Position numbers and translations under genes: made by a program | Notes under the pieces: generated by a model | What the model saw: the letters and a program-made list of their open reading frames with translations, nothing else | Database searches by the model: none | What the model was told of the DNA's origin: nothing | Shown here: piece by piece, positions 8,687-18,279 of the stretch | Layout: each line of letters opens with the position of its first letter | Position numbering within the stretch: position 1 is the first letter of the stretch | Assembly (NCBI GenBank): GCA_949288185.1 | Contig: CASEIZ010000014.1 | Coordinates: 1-46,114 of the forward strand | DNA from: an uncultured Eubacteriales bacterium | GTDB lineage: Bacteria; Bacillota; Clostridia; TANB77; CAG-508 | Direction: 5' to 3' | Length of the DNA stretch: 46,114 bases

Positions 8687-9199
8687 TTATATTCCAAATT
8701 CTTTGGCATATTGGACAACACCTGTTATTTCTATGTCTGTGTCATTCAATTTCATAGCCATAAAATTTTCATTAGCCACATCAAAAGGTGCTTGTATTCC
8801 ATATTGTGTTGCTGGAATGTATCCAAACTTTGGATAATAGTTCTCACTTCCTAAGACAATAGAATAATGATATCCTAATTTTTTAGCTATCTTATGTCCT
8901 TGCTCAATTAGCATACTACCAATTCCTTGTTTTTGGTATTCTGGTAATACAGCAAGTGGTGCTAAAGCTATTTCTTCATGATTTTCTATTTTTATTTTTG
9001 TAAATAAAATATATCCTACAATTTTATCCTCTTTAACAGCTACTAATGACAATTCTGGAATAAAGCTATCACTATTTCTTAAAGCCACTACCAAATCGTG
9101 TTCATTTCTATCACTATGTTCTGCCATTTCAAACGCTGTTTTGACAACCATATATACTTCTTCATAATCTTTTTGATTTTCTTGTCTTATTTCTATCAT
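8687..9199 (-). CDS. GNAT N-acetyltransferase (YhbS-like)
   Basis: A 170-residue acetyltransferase of the YhbS/COG3153 type. It begins IEIRQENQKDYEEVYMVVKTA, has the acetyl-CoA loop VLPEYQKQGIGSMLIEQG, and the characteristic VLGSENYYPKFGYIPA that follows in this branch. GAGGAG precedes the start at 9199. It lies 36 bases upstream of the ATP-grasp/unknown/HSS-like operon in the same direction, so it may be part of it and could acetylate a polyamine, but the branch is broad and the substrate is not readable from sequence. Confidence 0.8.
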   Translation of the reverse strand: MIEIRQENQKDYEEVYMVVKTAFEMAEHSDRNEHDLVVALRNSDSFIPELSLVAVKEDKIVGYILFTKIKIENHEEIALAPLAVLPEYQKQGIGSMLIEQGHKIAKKLGYHYSIVLGSENYYPKFGYIPATQYGIQAPFDVANENFMAMKLNDTDIEITGVVQYAKEFGI

Positions 9200-9248
9200 A
9201 TTACATTCTCCTCACAACTTGTTATTATCCATCTAAGCATATCATAAA

Positions 9249-9296
9249 AAAGAAAATTATTCTATATATCAGACCAAAGCCTGTAAAATAATTTTC
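9249..9296 (-). terminator. Terminator of the P-type ATPase locus
   Basis: Arms GAAAATTATT (9252-9261) and AATAATTTTC (9287-9296); on the minus strand the stem is followed by a run of six T residues. It lies 26 bases past the ATPase stop codon. Confidence 0.75.
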
Positions 9297-9321
9297 TAAA
9301 AGGTAATATTTTGTTAAATAT

Positions 9322-11629
9322 TTATGGTGCTTTACATAACTTTCTTTTTATAAAAATAATCACATAACTAATTATCGCTAAAATCGCAACAATTCCTATT
9401 TGCTCAACTACCAATGGTGATAATTTTAATAAATTTCTAAATAGATATGCTGCCACATAGAATCCTACAGCTGTTGTACTAAATAAAAATGCATGAACTT
9501 TATTAAATGGCATACAGACCTCTTGAACGGCTAATATACTTACAAATCCAATTAATAGGTACATCATAGTAGTTAATGTATTTTGCTCTATTCCCATACC
9601 ATTTCCTAAAACTGTTAAAATAACTATATTTAGCATAATTACAATGGCAAATGGGAGTGCATTTGTTAACGCTGTCTTTAAAAATGTTCCTTTGATTGGT
9701 TTTTCATTTCTTTCAAAAGATATAAAGAAAGAGGTATATGCTTCAATTACTAAGTCTATTAATGTAATTTGTATTGGTATAAATGGAAATTCCATATTGG
9801 TTAATATACAAAATACAGATAATAAAATAGAATATATAGTTTTAATAAAAAATATTCTTGCAACACTTGTAATGTTATTAACCACTCTTCTTCCTTCCAT
9901 TAGTACATCTTTTAAAACACTAAAATCTGAATTTAATAGTACAATTTGAGATACCTGTTTTGCGCTATCTGTTGCATCTGGAAGTGTAATACTACAATCA
10001 GCTTCACGAAGTGCAATAACATCATTGACACCATCTCCTGTCATGGCTACTTTATGTCCTTTTTCTTGCAATGCTTTTACAATAATACTTTTTTGATGTG
10101 GTAATACTCTTGCAAAAATACTATATTTATCCACTATTCCTGCTATTTCATCATCACTTTTTATAGTAGACAAATCTATGTAAGAATCATAGTTTTCAAG
10201 ACCTGCTGTTTTTGCTATATTAGATACAGTAAGAGGATTATCTCCTGAAACGACTTTTACCTCAACACCTTGCTTTTTAAAATATCCTAACATTTCTTTT
10301 GCATTTTTTCTTAAAGGATCTTCTAGTATAATAGTAGCAACCACTTCTAATTCTGGTAGTTCTGGTGTACAAATCACTTTATTTGTATAGGCAATTCCTA
10401 ATACTCTTTTTCCTCTTTTTTGTAAATCTATCATTTCTTCTGGCATCTGTACCTTACTTTTTTCAAATAATCTTTCAGGTGCGCCCATGACAATTGTTCC
10501 CATATTTTCAAAAGAGATAGCACTCCACTTTCTTTCTGATGAAAATGGTATTTTTTCTATATTGTTATATATAGTATCTCCTTTAAAATATTTCTTCATC
10601 GCTTTAAATGTCGCATTATTATCCTCCATACCATTTACAAATGCTACCATCATTTCATTAAATGGCTTTGGTAATATGGCTTCATCATACATTTTTACTT
10701 CTGAAACTTTCATTTTCCCAGTTGTAATCGTCCCTGTTTTGTCTAAGCATATGGTATCTATATGTGCTAGAGATTCTATACTATATAATTCTTGTACAAG
10801 TACTTGTTTTTTTGCTAATTTAATAACCCCTGATTCTAATGAAATCGTAATTAATAAGACTAACCCCTTTGGTAACATTCCGAAGTAATGCTGCAGCTGT
10901 TGCAATAACTGATTGTGTGATATCTGTTTGTCTTGTAATATATGCTTGTATAAATAGAATAATTCCAAATGGAATAATGACAAAACTTGTAAATCTTGTT
11001 ACCTTTTTCATAGAATTGATTAATTCTGAATTGTTAGATTTTTGTTTTTTTGCTGAGCTAATAATTCTATTGGCAAAATTATTCTCTCCTACTTTTTCTA
11101 TTTTGGCATAACATTTTCCACTAACTACATAACTTCCTGAAAGCAATGTGTCTTTTTCACTTTTTAAGATTAAATCTGATTCTCCTGTAAGTAGAGATTC
11201 ATTAACTTCTATTTCTCCACTGATAATTTGTGCATCTGATGGAATTTGATCTCCTTGTGCTAAAACAATTGTATCTTCTAATACAATTTCTTCTACTTCT
11301 ATTTTTTTCTCTTTTCCATTTCTTATAACAGTTGCTTTTGCTGTATTTAGAATGGATAATTTTTTCACCAAATTTTTTCCATGGATTTCTTGTATAATAC
11401 CAATTAAAACATTTACTGTGATAATTGCAAAAAAGAATACATTTGTATATGCTTTTACTGAAATTAATGCAATCGCAATTATCAAATTATATAAATTGAA
11501 TAATGTAAATACATTGTCAGCCATAATCTTCCAATTTGATTTTAAATTGTCTTTTGGAAGTGTATTCACATTTCCTTTTTGTTTTTGTTCTTCTACTTCT
11601 TTGTTTGATAATCCTTGTATTTTGTCCAT
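9322..11629 (-). pseudogene. CtpE-like P-type cation ATPase, frameshifted
   Basis: Two overlapping frames make one roughly 770-residue P-type ATPase, close to the length of the CtpE/YfgQ branch. The first part (11629 to about 10883) gives the cytoplasmic start, two membrane helices, the actuator motif LLTGESD and a third helix. The second part (about 10881 to 9322) gives MLPKGLVLL, the phosphorylation motif DKTGTIT, TGDGVND and the C-terminal membrane helices. The break is a one-base surplus near 10882: before it the frame reads ATAAALL, after it GMLPKGL, exactly the order in intact homologs. Ca2+ or another divalent cation is the usual substrate of this branch. A sequencing or assembly error is as likely as a true mutation, since both halves look well conserved. 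Start has a GGGAGG site. Confidence 0.8.
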
Positions 11630-11721
11630 CTTTTAATATCCTCCCTTTCTTTTATCATAAGTCTTAACATATATTACACGATTAAAAAATTAAAAGGTTG
11701 GAAAAATTTTTAAAAAATAGC

Positions 11722-11757
11722 AAAAAAAGCAAACAGTTTTATCTACTATCTGCTTTT
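11722..11757 (-). terminator. Terminator after the MBL hydrolase gene
   Basis: Arms AAAGCAAACAG (11726-11736) and CTATCTGCTTT (11746-11756), with two non-Watson-Crick positions; on the minus strand a run of seven T follows. It lies immediately after the stop of the gene ending at 11763. Confidence 0.7.
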
Positions 11758-11762
11758 CTCGT

Positions 11763-12680
11763 CTATTTATTTGTTTTTATTTCTATTGTATTTCCATCAG
11801 ATGTCATTTGTATTGTTCCATTCTCATCTGTTCTATATATTTCACTTCCTATATTGTTCAATTTATCTATTGTTTCTTGTGTTGGTAATCCATAAGAATT
11901 ATCTTTTCCAGCCATAATAATTGCATATTGTGGTTTTACTTGCTCTAAAAAGCTTTCACTACTACTTGTGCTAGATCCATGATGTCCTACTTTTAATACA
12001 TCTGTTTTTGGCCAAAGAATTGTTTTTTCATTTTCTTCTTCCGCATCTCCCATAAACAAATAACTGGTATTTCCAAATTCTACTCTAAGAACAAGTGATG
12101 ATACATTCAAATTGTCTTCATCTAGTATCGGTTCTGTCATAAATTCTCCTGCTGCTTGTCCTAGTTCAATTTTATCTCCTTTATTGGGAGCTGTTACTGT
12201 TAAATTTTTATTTTCTATTGATTCTAATACATCTTCAAAAGTTTTGGTTGTTGTTTCGATTTTTGGCATATAAATTTGTCCAATATCAAAATGATTGATG
12301 ACATCATCTAACCCACCAATATGGTCCTCATGTGGATGTGTACCGATTACATAATCTATCTTTGTAATACCAAGATTTTGTAAATAATTGACAACCGTTT
12401 CTCCTGCCTCATTTGTTCCTGCATCTATTAGCATGACTTTGTCTTGATTACGAATTAAGATACTATCTGCTTGTCCAACATCTATAAAATCTATTAATAA
12501 ATCTTCTTGTGCCACAAATTCTACTTGTTGTACATTTTGACTATTGGTTTGTTCTCCCATGTTGGAAACGGTATTAACAAATTCTTCATTTGTACCTAAT
12601 ATTCCTGCAAGTCCTACAATGATTAATGCAATAATTCCTGATAATAATTTTTTCGTACTTGTTTTTTTTCTTCTTGCCAT
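11763..12680 (-). CDS. Secreted/anchored ComEC-like metallo-beta-lactamase-fold hydrolase
   Basis: A 305-residue protein with a positively charged start (MARRKKTSTKK), one membrane helix (about residues 13-30) and an extracellular MBL-fold domain of the ComEC/Rec2 C-terminal type (COG2333). Metal motifs: GTHPHEDHIGGLDD (HxHxDH), FMGDAEEE and LKVGHHGSSTSSS. Stand-alone proteins of this kind are thought to be extracellular nucleases or phosphodiesterases. I chose the ATG at 12680 because AAGGAGG lies just upstream; the longer frame from 12740 has no ribosome site and would put a hydrophilic leader before the charged residues. The DUF3006 gene directly upstream is a frequent neighbour of this family, which supports a functional pair. 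Confidence 0.85.
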   Translation of the reverse strand: MARRKKTSTKKLLSGIIALIIVGLAGILGTNEEFVNTVSNMGEQTNSQNVQQVEFVAQEDLLIDFIDVGQADSILIRNQDKVMLIDAGTNEAGETVVNYLQNLGITKIDYVIGTHPHEDHIGGLDDVINHFDIGQIYMPKIETTTKTFEDVLESIENKNLTVTAPNKGDKIELGQAAGEFMTEPILDEDNLNVSSLVLRVEFGNTSYLFMGDAEEENEKTILWPKTDVLKVGHHGSSTSSSESFLEQVKPQYAIIMAGKDNSYGLPTQETIDKLNNIGSEIYRTDENGTIQMTSDGNTIEIKTNK

Positions 12681-12805
12681 CTTTTGTCCTCCTTCATTAT
12701 TTTTACTTACATTTTCTTTTGTATATTCATGTTCATACAATTTTTAATCAATATTACAAGATAACTTTAGGGATTATATCTTATATTGTTTTTTTAGCAA
12801 TTATC

Positions 12806-13135
12806 TTAATTCCATAATTTGTTCATTTTATCTTGTATTCGATTGTTTTCTTCTTTTGTTAATTCTTCATTATATGTATATTTTCCATTAACATATTGCA
12901 AAATGCTTCCTTCTTTTATATTTTCTGGTAACATATCTTTTTTTACATTTTTTATTTCATTTGTTTTTCTATTCTCTAATACAACATATTCCCCTTCAAA
13001 TCTATCAACAGAATATTCTTCTATGGCATCTAATTTTTTAGCTAATTCCATCTCTTCAGAAGTGTTATTTTGTTTTATTTCGTTTTTCATATCTGTCATT
13101 TTTTCTTGTATATCATTAAATATTTCTAAGTCCAA
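12806..13135 (-). CDS. DUF3006-containing small protein
   Basis: A 109-residue protein: an acidic, helical N-terminal half (residues 1-40) followed by a DUF3006 domain, seen as SVDRFEGEYVVLENR, then DMLPENIKEGSILQY. The domain is predicted to be a small beta fold. The start is a TTG at 13135, supported by GGAGGT at 13144-13149 with eight bases between; the next ATG would cut off the helix and lacks a ribosome site. It is 125 bases upstream of the MBL hydrolase in the same direction. DUF3006 genes commonly lie next to ComEC-like MBL genes, so a regulatory or inhibitor role is possible but unproven. Confidence 0.75.
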   Translation of the reverse strand: MDLEIFNDIQEKMTDMKNEIKQNNTSEEMELAKKLDAIEEYSVDRFEGEYVVLENRKTNEIKNVKKDMLPENIKEGSILQYVNGKYTYNEELTKEENNRIQDKMNKLWN

Positions 13136-13180
13136 TAATATTTACCTCCTTTAAAATAATGTATATTATTTTAAAATATC

Positions 13181-13222
13181 TAGCAGTATATAAATAATCT
13201 TTACCTTATTTATATACTGCTA
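13181..13222 (-). terminator. Perfect 17-bp hairpin downstream of fbp
   Basis: TAGCAGTATATAAATAA (13181-13197) pairs perfectly with 13206-13222. It follows fbp and its trailing repeat on the minus strand. The T tract after it is poor, so it may act as an RNA 3' end stabiliser rather than a classic terminator. A second short AT-rich palindrome follows at about 13152-13177. Confidence 0.6.
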
Positions 13223-13239
13223 AACCAAATTTGTCAAAT

Positions 13240-13321
13240 GAACATTGGGGACGTGCGCAAAAGTTAAAAATATCTAAAAATTAAATAAAAATATCATCTC
13301 TCCCCCACGTCCCTAACGTTC
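13240..13321 (-). repeat. GGGACGTG palindromic repeat, copy at the end of fbp
   Basis: An 82-bp MITE-like element with 16-bp terminal inverted repeats: on the minus strand GAACGTTAGGGACGTG (13321-13306) at one end and its near-complement at 13240-13255 (GAACATTGGGGACGTG on the plus strand). The interior is AT-rich. Its first bases give the last two residues and stop of fbp. Same family as the repeats at 18082, 19275 and 29451. Confidence 0.8.
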
Positions 13322-15313
13322 AACTTCTTTTATCTCTCCATTTTTATATGCCTTCATTAATTCTTGTAAGTCTGCAATTTCTCCTTTTAATTTTGTTCCT
13401 ATATCTGTATCACCAACTCTTTTTCTAACAATACCTGTTTTCTTTACAATAATTTCACTGATAATGTCGGTTTCTTCTACAATTGCTTTTTCTACAGATT
13501 CAAATGGTTTATTTTGACTTAGTAATAATCCGTTTGAGTTATATGTTAAGATATATCCTGCATTTCCTGTTTTTTCTCTAAAGCTTTTTGCAAATCCGCC
13601 ATCAATCACTAATAGTTTTCCATTTGCTTTTATTGGACTTTCTCCATCTTTTGCTTTTACTGGAACATGTCCATTTAAGATATGAGAATCTTCTCCTTCT
13701 AATCCAAATTCTTTTAACACTTTTACACAAAATTCTTCATTTTCAGAATATTGATAATATGGACTTTTCGGTTCTTTGCTTAAACTTTTGTCTTTTATGA
13801 AATAACTTTCAAATGTTGCCATTTTTTCTTTTCCAAAAAATGGTGATTCTGGTGAAATCCACAAAAACCACATGATATCTACTAATTCTGGTTGCTTAGT
13901 TGCAAATACTTTATTTACTACTTCATTGATTTCATCAAAATAGGCTTTTCCTTTTACTCTTTTTCCCATAAATTCAACCTCTTTTAAATTTCCATTTTCA
14001 TCTGTTGGAATACAACCATGGAATAAAAGATTATTATTAAATATGGTATACATTTCTCCTTTTGTATATAAATATTTCAAATGTTTTTGTAAACTAGGAC
14101 TATGTATAAAAGACTCTTTAAGCCTTTCCATTACTTCATTTTCTTCTGATGTTAATGCATATGGATTGTTTTTATCAATGGTTGGAAAATTCTTGTCTTT
14201 TAGTTCATATTCTTTTCCCTCTATAGTCACTGTTCCTTTTTCAATATTCATTTTATCTAGTAATAATCGATTGTCTAAGTGATATTCTGGGTGTTTTTTT
14301 ATCAATTGTCCTTCCATTTTAAATTGGATGACGGTTATCGCTTTTTGAATTTTTGCTATAATATTTTTATCACTATTGTCATATTTATTATAGTCAAATA
14401 CCTTTGGCATAAAGTTTGCACAATCATCATTTTTATATATTTTTTGAGCAAATGTTGATAATGGTCTCATATTGATTCCATACGAATCTTCTAATATCCC
14501 TATATTATTATATCTTGCACATATTCTAACAACAGTTGCAATATTGGCTTTATTTCCACAACCTGCTCCCATCCATAAGATATCATGATTTCCCCATTGA
14601 ATGTCTAAACTATGGAAATTCATTAATCTATCTAATACTAAATCTGGATATCTTCCTCTATCAAAAATATCTCCTATAACATGTAAATGGTCTATTGCCA
14701 TTCTTTTTATTAAATCTGATATAGCTATAATAAAACTATCTGCTTGTTCTAATTCAATAATTGTTTTGATAATTTGTTTATAATAGTTTTCTTTATCTTT
14801 TCCACTATCTACTTGTGAATGTAATAATTCATCTATGATATATTCGAATCCACTATTAATTGCTTTTCTAACTTTTGATCTTGTATATTTTGAACTTACT
14901 TTTCTAGCCACTTCTACTAATCTGTATAAGGTAATCGCATACCATTCCTCTAAATTTTCTGTTTCTTCCTTGATTAGTTTTAGTTTTTCTTTTGGATAAT
15001 ATATCAAAGTTGCTAATGTATTTCTTTCTTTTTCTGTAATGCGATTTTCAAATGTTTCTTCAATTTTACTTTTTATAATTCCTGCTCCATTATTTAAAAT
15101 ATGTGTAAATGGTGCATATTCTCCATGAATATCACTTAAAAACACTTCTGTTCCTTTTGGCAAATTCAATATTGCTTCTAAATTGATAATTTCTTCAGCC
15201 ACTTCTGTGGTATTTTTAAATTCTTTGCTTAATAGTTTGAGATATTTTTCTTTAGAAAACTGTTTATTCTCACCTTCTTTTACCTCTTCTGCATTATATG
15301 TATATTCTCTCAT
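13313..15313 (-). CDS. fbp: Fructose-1,6-bisphosphatase class III (Firmicutes type)
   Basis: A 666-residue enzyme that hydrolyses fructose 1,6-bisphosphate to fructose 6-phosphate in gluconeogenesis. It belongs to the calcineurin-like class III family of low-GC Gram-positives and has the full family length. Metal-binding motifs: FLSDIHGEYAPF, HVIGDIFDRGRYPD and WGNHDILWMGAG, plus ILNGHVPVKAKDGESP late in the protein. The ATG at 15313 is preferred (AGGAG at 15323-15327, nine bases away); a TTG at 15322 abuts that site and is unlikely. The last codons GAA-CGT-TAG are contributed by an inserted palindromic repeat, so the natural C-terminus may have been altered by one or a few residues. Confidence 0.93.
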   Translation of the reverse strand: MREYTYNAEEVKEGENKQFSKEKYLKLLSKEFKNTTEVAEEIINLEAILNLPKGTEVFLSDIHGEYAPFTHILNNGAGIIKSKIEETFENRITEKERNTLATLIYYPKEKLKLIKEETENLEEWYAITLYRLVEVARKVSSKYTRSKVRKAINSGFEYIIDELLHSQVDSGKDKENYYKQIIKTIIELEQADSFIIAISDLIKRMAIDHLHVIGDIFDRGRYPDLVLDRLMNFHSLDIQWGNHDILWMGAGCGNKANIATVVRICARYNNIGILEDSYGINMRPLSTFAQKIYKNDDCANFMPKVFDYNKYDNSDKNIIAKIQKAITVIQFKMEGQLIKKHPEYHLDNRLLLDKMNIEKGTVTIEGKEYELKDKNFPTIDKNNPYALTSEENEVMERLKESFIHSPSLQKHLKYLYTKGEMYTIFNNNLLFHGCIPTDENGNLKEVEFMGKRVKGKAYFDEINEVVNKVFATKQPELVDIMWFLWISPESPFFGKEKMATFESYFIKDKSLSKEPKSPYYQYSENEEFCVKVLKEFGLEGEDSHILNGHVPVKAKDGESPIKANGKLLVIDGGFAKSFREKTGNAGYILTYNSNGLLLSQNKPFESVEKAIVEETDIISEIIVKKTGIVRKRVGDTDIGTKLKGEIADLQELMKAYKNGEIKEVER

Positions 15314-15336
15314 ATATGACAACTCCTCTATTTTTA

Positions 15337-15822
15337 TTATATTGTTATAAATTTATATTCATTTTCCATAGCCTTTATAAATTTCATCAAATCTTCAAAT
15401 GAAATCAATACACTTGCTTCATTTGTGTTTGGATGAACAGCTAATAACTTTTTCCCCTTTAAATCTTTATCAATTAATACTTCAACTTCTTTTTCTTTAT
15501 CATTGATTAACCCCATAGGACTTACATGACCTGGTTCTAATTTTAGATATTTCATTAATCTTTCACTTGATGCAAAACTTAATCTTGTAGAAAGTACTTG
15601 TTCTTGTATTTTTGCCATATCTGCTTTTTTTTCACTACATAATATCACTAGAAAGTGTCTTTTTCCTTTTTGATCTCTTAAAAATAGATTTTTACAAATT
15701 TTAGCCCCTTTTAAGATTTCCATATCTAAGTTGTCCGTATCATCAACTGTATATACTGGTTGATGAAATACCAATTCATAATGAATTCCTAACTTTTTTA
15801 AAGTATTTAATACTTCCTCCAT
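15337..15822 (-). CDS. ProX/PrdX-type aminoacyl-tRNA deacylase (YbaK/EbsC fold)
   Basis: A 161-residue single-domain trans-editing protein of the YbaK/ProX superfamily, which hydrolyses mischarged tRNA such as Ala-tRNA(Pro). Motifs: YELVFHQPVYTVDD near the N-terminus, KNLFLRDQKGKRHFLVIL in the centre (typical of PrdX/ProXp-ala proteins), and LEPGHVSPMGL with the conserved G-x-V-S-P-x-G loop. Length fits the stand-alone editing family. It starts upstream of fbp in the same direction with 14 bases between stop and the longest fbp frame, so the two may be co-transcribed. Confidence 0.85.
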   Translation of the reverse strand: MEEVLNTLKKLGIHYELVFHQPVYTVDDTDNLDMEILKGAKICKNLFLRDQKGKRHFLVILCSEKKADMAKIQEQVLSTRLSFASSERLMKYLKLEPGHVSPMGLINDKEKEVEVLIDKDLKGKKLLAVHPNTNEASVLISFEDLMKFIKAMENEYKFITI

Positions 15823-15881
15823 ATTTACGCTTATTCCTTTCCTAGTATTTATTTTCTACACGTATCTTCTTTATATAGTTT

Positions 15882-15913
15882 AAACTAGCTTGCAAATAAA
15901 TGCAAGCTAGTTT
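15882..15913 (-). terminator. Hairpin after the ABC permease gene
   Basis: Perfect 13-bp stem AAACTAGCTTGCA (15882-15894) with TGCAAGCTAGTTT (15901-15913). It lies just beyond the permease stop. The T tract is short, so termination strength is uncertain. Confidence 0.65.
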
Positions 15914-15928
15914 ATTCGTATTTTTTCT

Positions 15929-17173
15929 TTAATTATTCTTATCTCTATACACCTTTACAATATCCTTAAATGTCATTTTAGTTCCATAATTTAATATGGC
16001 ATTTGAATAAATCTTAATAGCAACTTGTGCAATAATTAATATTGTAATCACTAATACTACAATTGATAATATGATTTCTGAAGTTGACGCAATTCCCATC
16101 ATAATCCTAAATGGCATACAAAATGGTGATGATATTGGGAAGATTGCTGCGAATTGGTTTAACTCACTTGTTGGATTCATCATGGTAAAATATGATAAAT
16201 AGAATCCAATAACAGCAAGTATAGCAACAGGGGTATTTGCTGATTGTATATCTTCTGGTTTGCTAACTGTTGAACCTGTTAATGCATATAATAAAGCATA
16301 TGCCAAATATCCTAAAATAAAGTACACAATTGTCATAATTGCTAAATATGGTGTCATCATAGACATATCCAAAACAGCATTTAATAGTTCTGGCTCTAAA
16401 AATGCTTTTGCTGAAATTAAGGCTACTGCAACAATCACGCATATTTGTATTAATCCTACAATACCAATTCCTATGGTCTTTCCTAATACAATTATTCTTG
16501 GTGATGTAGAAGTTACCAATGTTTCCATAATTTTTGAAGTCTTCTCTGTTGTAATGGAACTTGACACTTGATATGCACAGAAATAGATTGCGTAGAATAA
16601 TACAATTGACAATAGCATAATAACTAGTATATTTCCACTTACTTCTTGCTCTTCTGTTTGTTCTATTGTAAACTCAAAATTTGGAGATAGACTTGCAATT
16701 TGCTCTTGTGTTAATCCCAATTTTGAAATCTGTAAATTGGTATATAATGAATTTATGGCATTTGTTAAATCTTCTGGAACAGAAGCCATTTGTGTCATAT
16801 TTTCTACAATATATCTTAATTTATATGTGCCATCCTCTTTTGGTTCAATAATCATTGCTTCATTTATATCTTTGTTTTCTATTCGACTTTTTATGTCTTC
16901 AAAAGAAACTTCATTATTGGCTACTTGAACATTGTATCCTAATTCCATATAATTTAAACTTGGTAAAGTTCCTTCAAATAGATTTGTGCTATCTACAATT
17001 AATATTTTTGCTTCACCAGTATCTTCATTATCTCCTGAAATAGCATTCATGATATTTGGTATATTAAATCCTATCACAATTAATATCAAAATAATTAATG
17101 TTGATATGATAAAAGATTTTCTTTTTGCCATATCTTTTATTGTAAATGCAATAACGGTTTTTAAATCTCTCAT
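15929..17173 (-). CDS. ABC-2 type exporter permease (NatB-like)
   Basis: A 414-residue membrane protein: a first helix at about residues 20-40 (FIISTLIILILIVIGFNIP), an extracellular domain of some 150 residues, then five helices in the C-terminal half (from NILVIMLLSIVLFYAIYF onward). This is the ABC-2 / NatB (DUF3526-free) permease layout; YQVSSSITTEKTSKIMETL is the conserved coupling segment. ATG at 17173 lies one base after the ATPase stop with GGTGGGTGAG upstream; the longer frame to 17230 overlaps the ATPase and lacks a site. It forms an exporter with the gene at 17175-18065. Sodium or an antimicrobial compound are common substrates of this group; not determined here. Confidence 0.85.
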   Translation of the reverse strand: MRDLKTVIAFTIKDMAKRKSFIISTLIILILIVIGFNIPNIMNAISGDNEDTGEAKILIVDSTNLFEGTLPSLNYMELGYNVQVANNEVSFEDIKSRIENKDINEAMIIEPKEDGTYKLRYIVENMTQMASVPEDLTNAINSLYTNLQISKLGLTQEQIASLSPNFEFTIEQTEEQEVSGNILVIMLLSIVLFYAIYFCAYQVSSSITTEKTSKIMETLVTSTSPRIIVLGKTIGIGIVGLIQICVIVAVALISAKAFLEPELLNAVLDMSMMTPYLAIMTIVYFILGYLAYALLYALTGSTVSKPEDIQSANTPVAILAVIGFYLSYFTMMNPTSELNQFAAIFPISSPFCMPFRIMMGIASTSEIILSIVVLVITILIIAQVAIKIYSNAILNYGTKMTFKDIVKVYRDKNN

Positions 17174-17174
17174 A

Positions 17175-18065
17175 TTACTCACCCACCTTTTCAATAAAAA
17201 TATCGTTAAGCGTTGGTTTCTTAATTTCAAACTTATCTACTTCTATATGATTTGTAACCAACCTTTCTAGCAATTGGTGAGCTTTTTCTTCAGAATCAAT
17301 TTTAATAGAATATTCATTATTTTTAGAAAATTCTATCTCCATACCAAATTCTTTAATGTATTCATCTATATTTTTGTCTGTTGATAATTCTAATCGATTT
17401 GCTTTATAACCTTCTTTAGTTTCTTTTAAATTTCCTTTTAATACTGTTCTTCCTTTATTCAATATCAAAATATCAGTACAAAACTCTTCTATAGATGCCA
17501 TTTGATGACTAGACATAATAATATATTTTCCCATCTTTACTAAATCAATAATGACATTTTTTAAAATTTCAGAGTTTACTGGATCTAATCCACTAAATGG
17601 TTCATCTAGCACAATTAATTCTGGGTCATGAATAATCGCTGTCATAAATTGAATTTTTTGTTGATTTCCTTTTGACAATTTCTCAGCTGGCATTGGTATA
17701 TATTCTTCTACCTTCAAGACCTTTGCCCATTTTTTAATTGCTGCATCTGCATCTTTTTGACTCATACCTTTTAATTTTGCAAAATACATCAATTGGTCAT
17801 ATATTTTTGTTTTTGGATACACACCTCTTTCTTCTGGTAAATATCCAAAATTTACACTCTTTCTTTCAACTTTTTTCCCATTCCAAGTAATTTCACCTGT
17901 ATCTTTTTTTATAATTCCAAGAAGCATTCTAATGGTTGTTGTTTTACCAGCACCATTTGTACCAAGTAATCCAAATACACCTGGTTTATCAACTTCAAAA
18001 GAAATATTATCTACCGCTTGTTTACCAACAAACTTTTTAGAAACATTTTCAAGTTTTAATCCCAT
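17175..18065 (-). CDS. ABC transporter ATP-binding protein (NatA-like)
   Basis: A 296-residue ATPase with Walker A GTNGAGKTT (about 36-44), Q-loop region YLPEERGVYP, signature LSKGNQQKIQ, Walker B LIVLDEPFSGLDP and H-loop SSHQM, followed by the roughly 70-residue C-terminal domain typical of NatA/DUF4162 ATPases. AAGGAGG lies seven bases upstream of the ATG. It is the first gene of the two-gene exporter operon. The GGGACGTG palindrome at 18082-18130 starts only 17 bases upstream of the start codon, overlapping the region where its promoter or leader must be. Confidence 0.92.
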   Translation of the reverse strand: MGLKLENVSKKFVGKQAVDNISFEVDKPGVFGLLGTNGAGKTTTIRMLLGIIKKDTGEITWNGKKVERKSVNFGYLPEERGVYPKTKIYDQLMYFAKLKGMSQKDADAAIKKWAKVLKVEEYIPMPAEKLSKGNQQKIQFMTAIIHDPELIVLDEPFSGLDPVNSEILKNVIIDLVKMGKYIIMSSHQMASIEEFCTDILILNKGRTVLKGNLKETKEGYKANRLELSTDKNIDEYIKEFGMEIEFSKNNEYSIKIDSEEKAHQLLERLVTNHIEVDKFEIKKPTLNDIFIEKVGE

Positions 18066-18081
18066 CTTTTATCCTCCTTTT

Positions 18082-18130
18082 GAACGTTAGGGACGTGCCA
18101 AATCGTTCAAAAATTGAACGAAAGGGACAC
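18082..18130 (+). repeat. GGGACGTG palindromic repeat, left flank of the RAYT gene
   Basis: Reads GAACGTTAGGGACGTGCC (18082-18099), then the hairpin CGTTCAAAAATTGAACG (18104-18120), then AAAGGGACA. It matches the copy at 19275-19327 base for base over most of its length but in the opposite orientation, so the two bracket the tyrosine transposase gene. It lies in the leader of the ABC exporter operon. Confidence 0.85.
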
Positions 18131-18279
18131 ACCTTGTTCCTTTGTCATTTATTCCTATGTATTATAATATTTAATCAACTCTTTTACAATACTTTTTATG
18201 ACAAATTAAGAATTTTTGTCGTAAAAGCAGTCTCAGTTAGTTTGAATAAAAAATATATATAATTATATAGTCTTATTAT

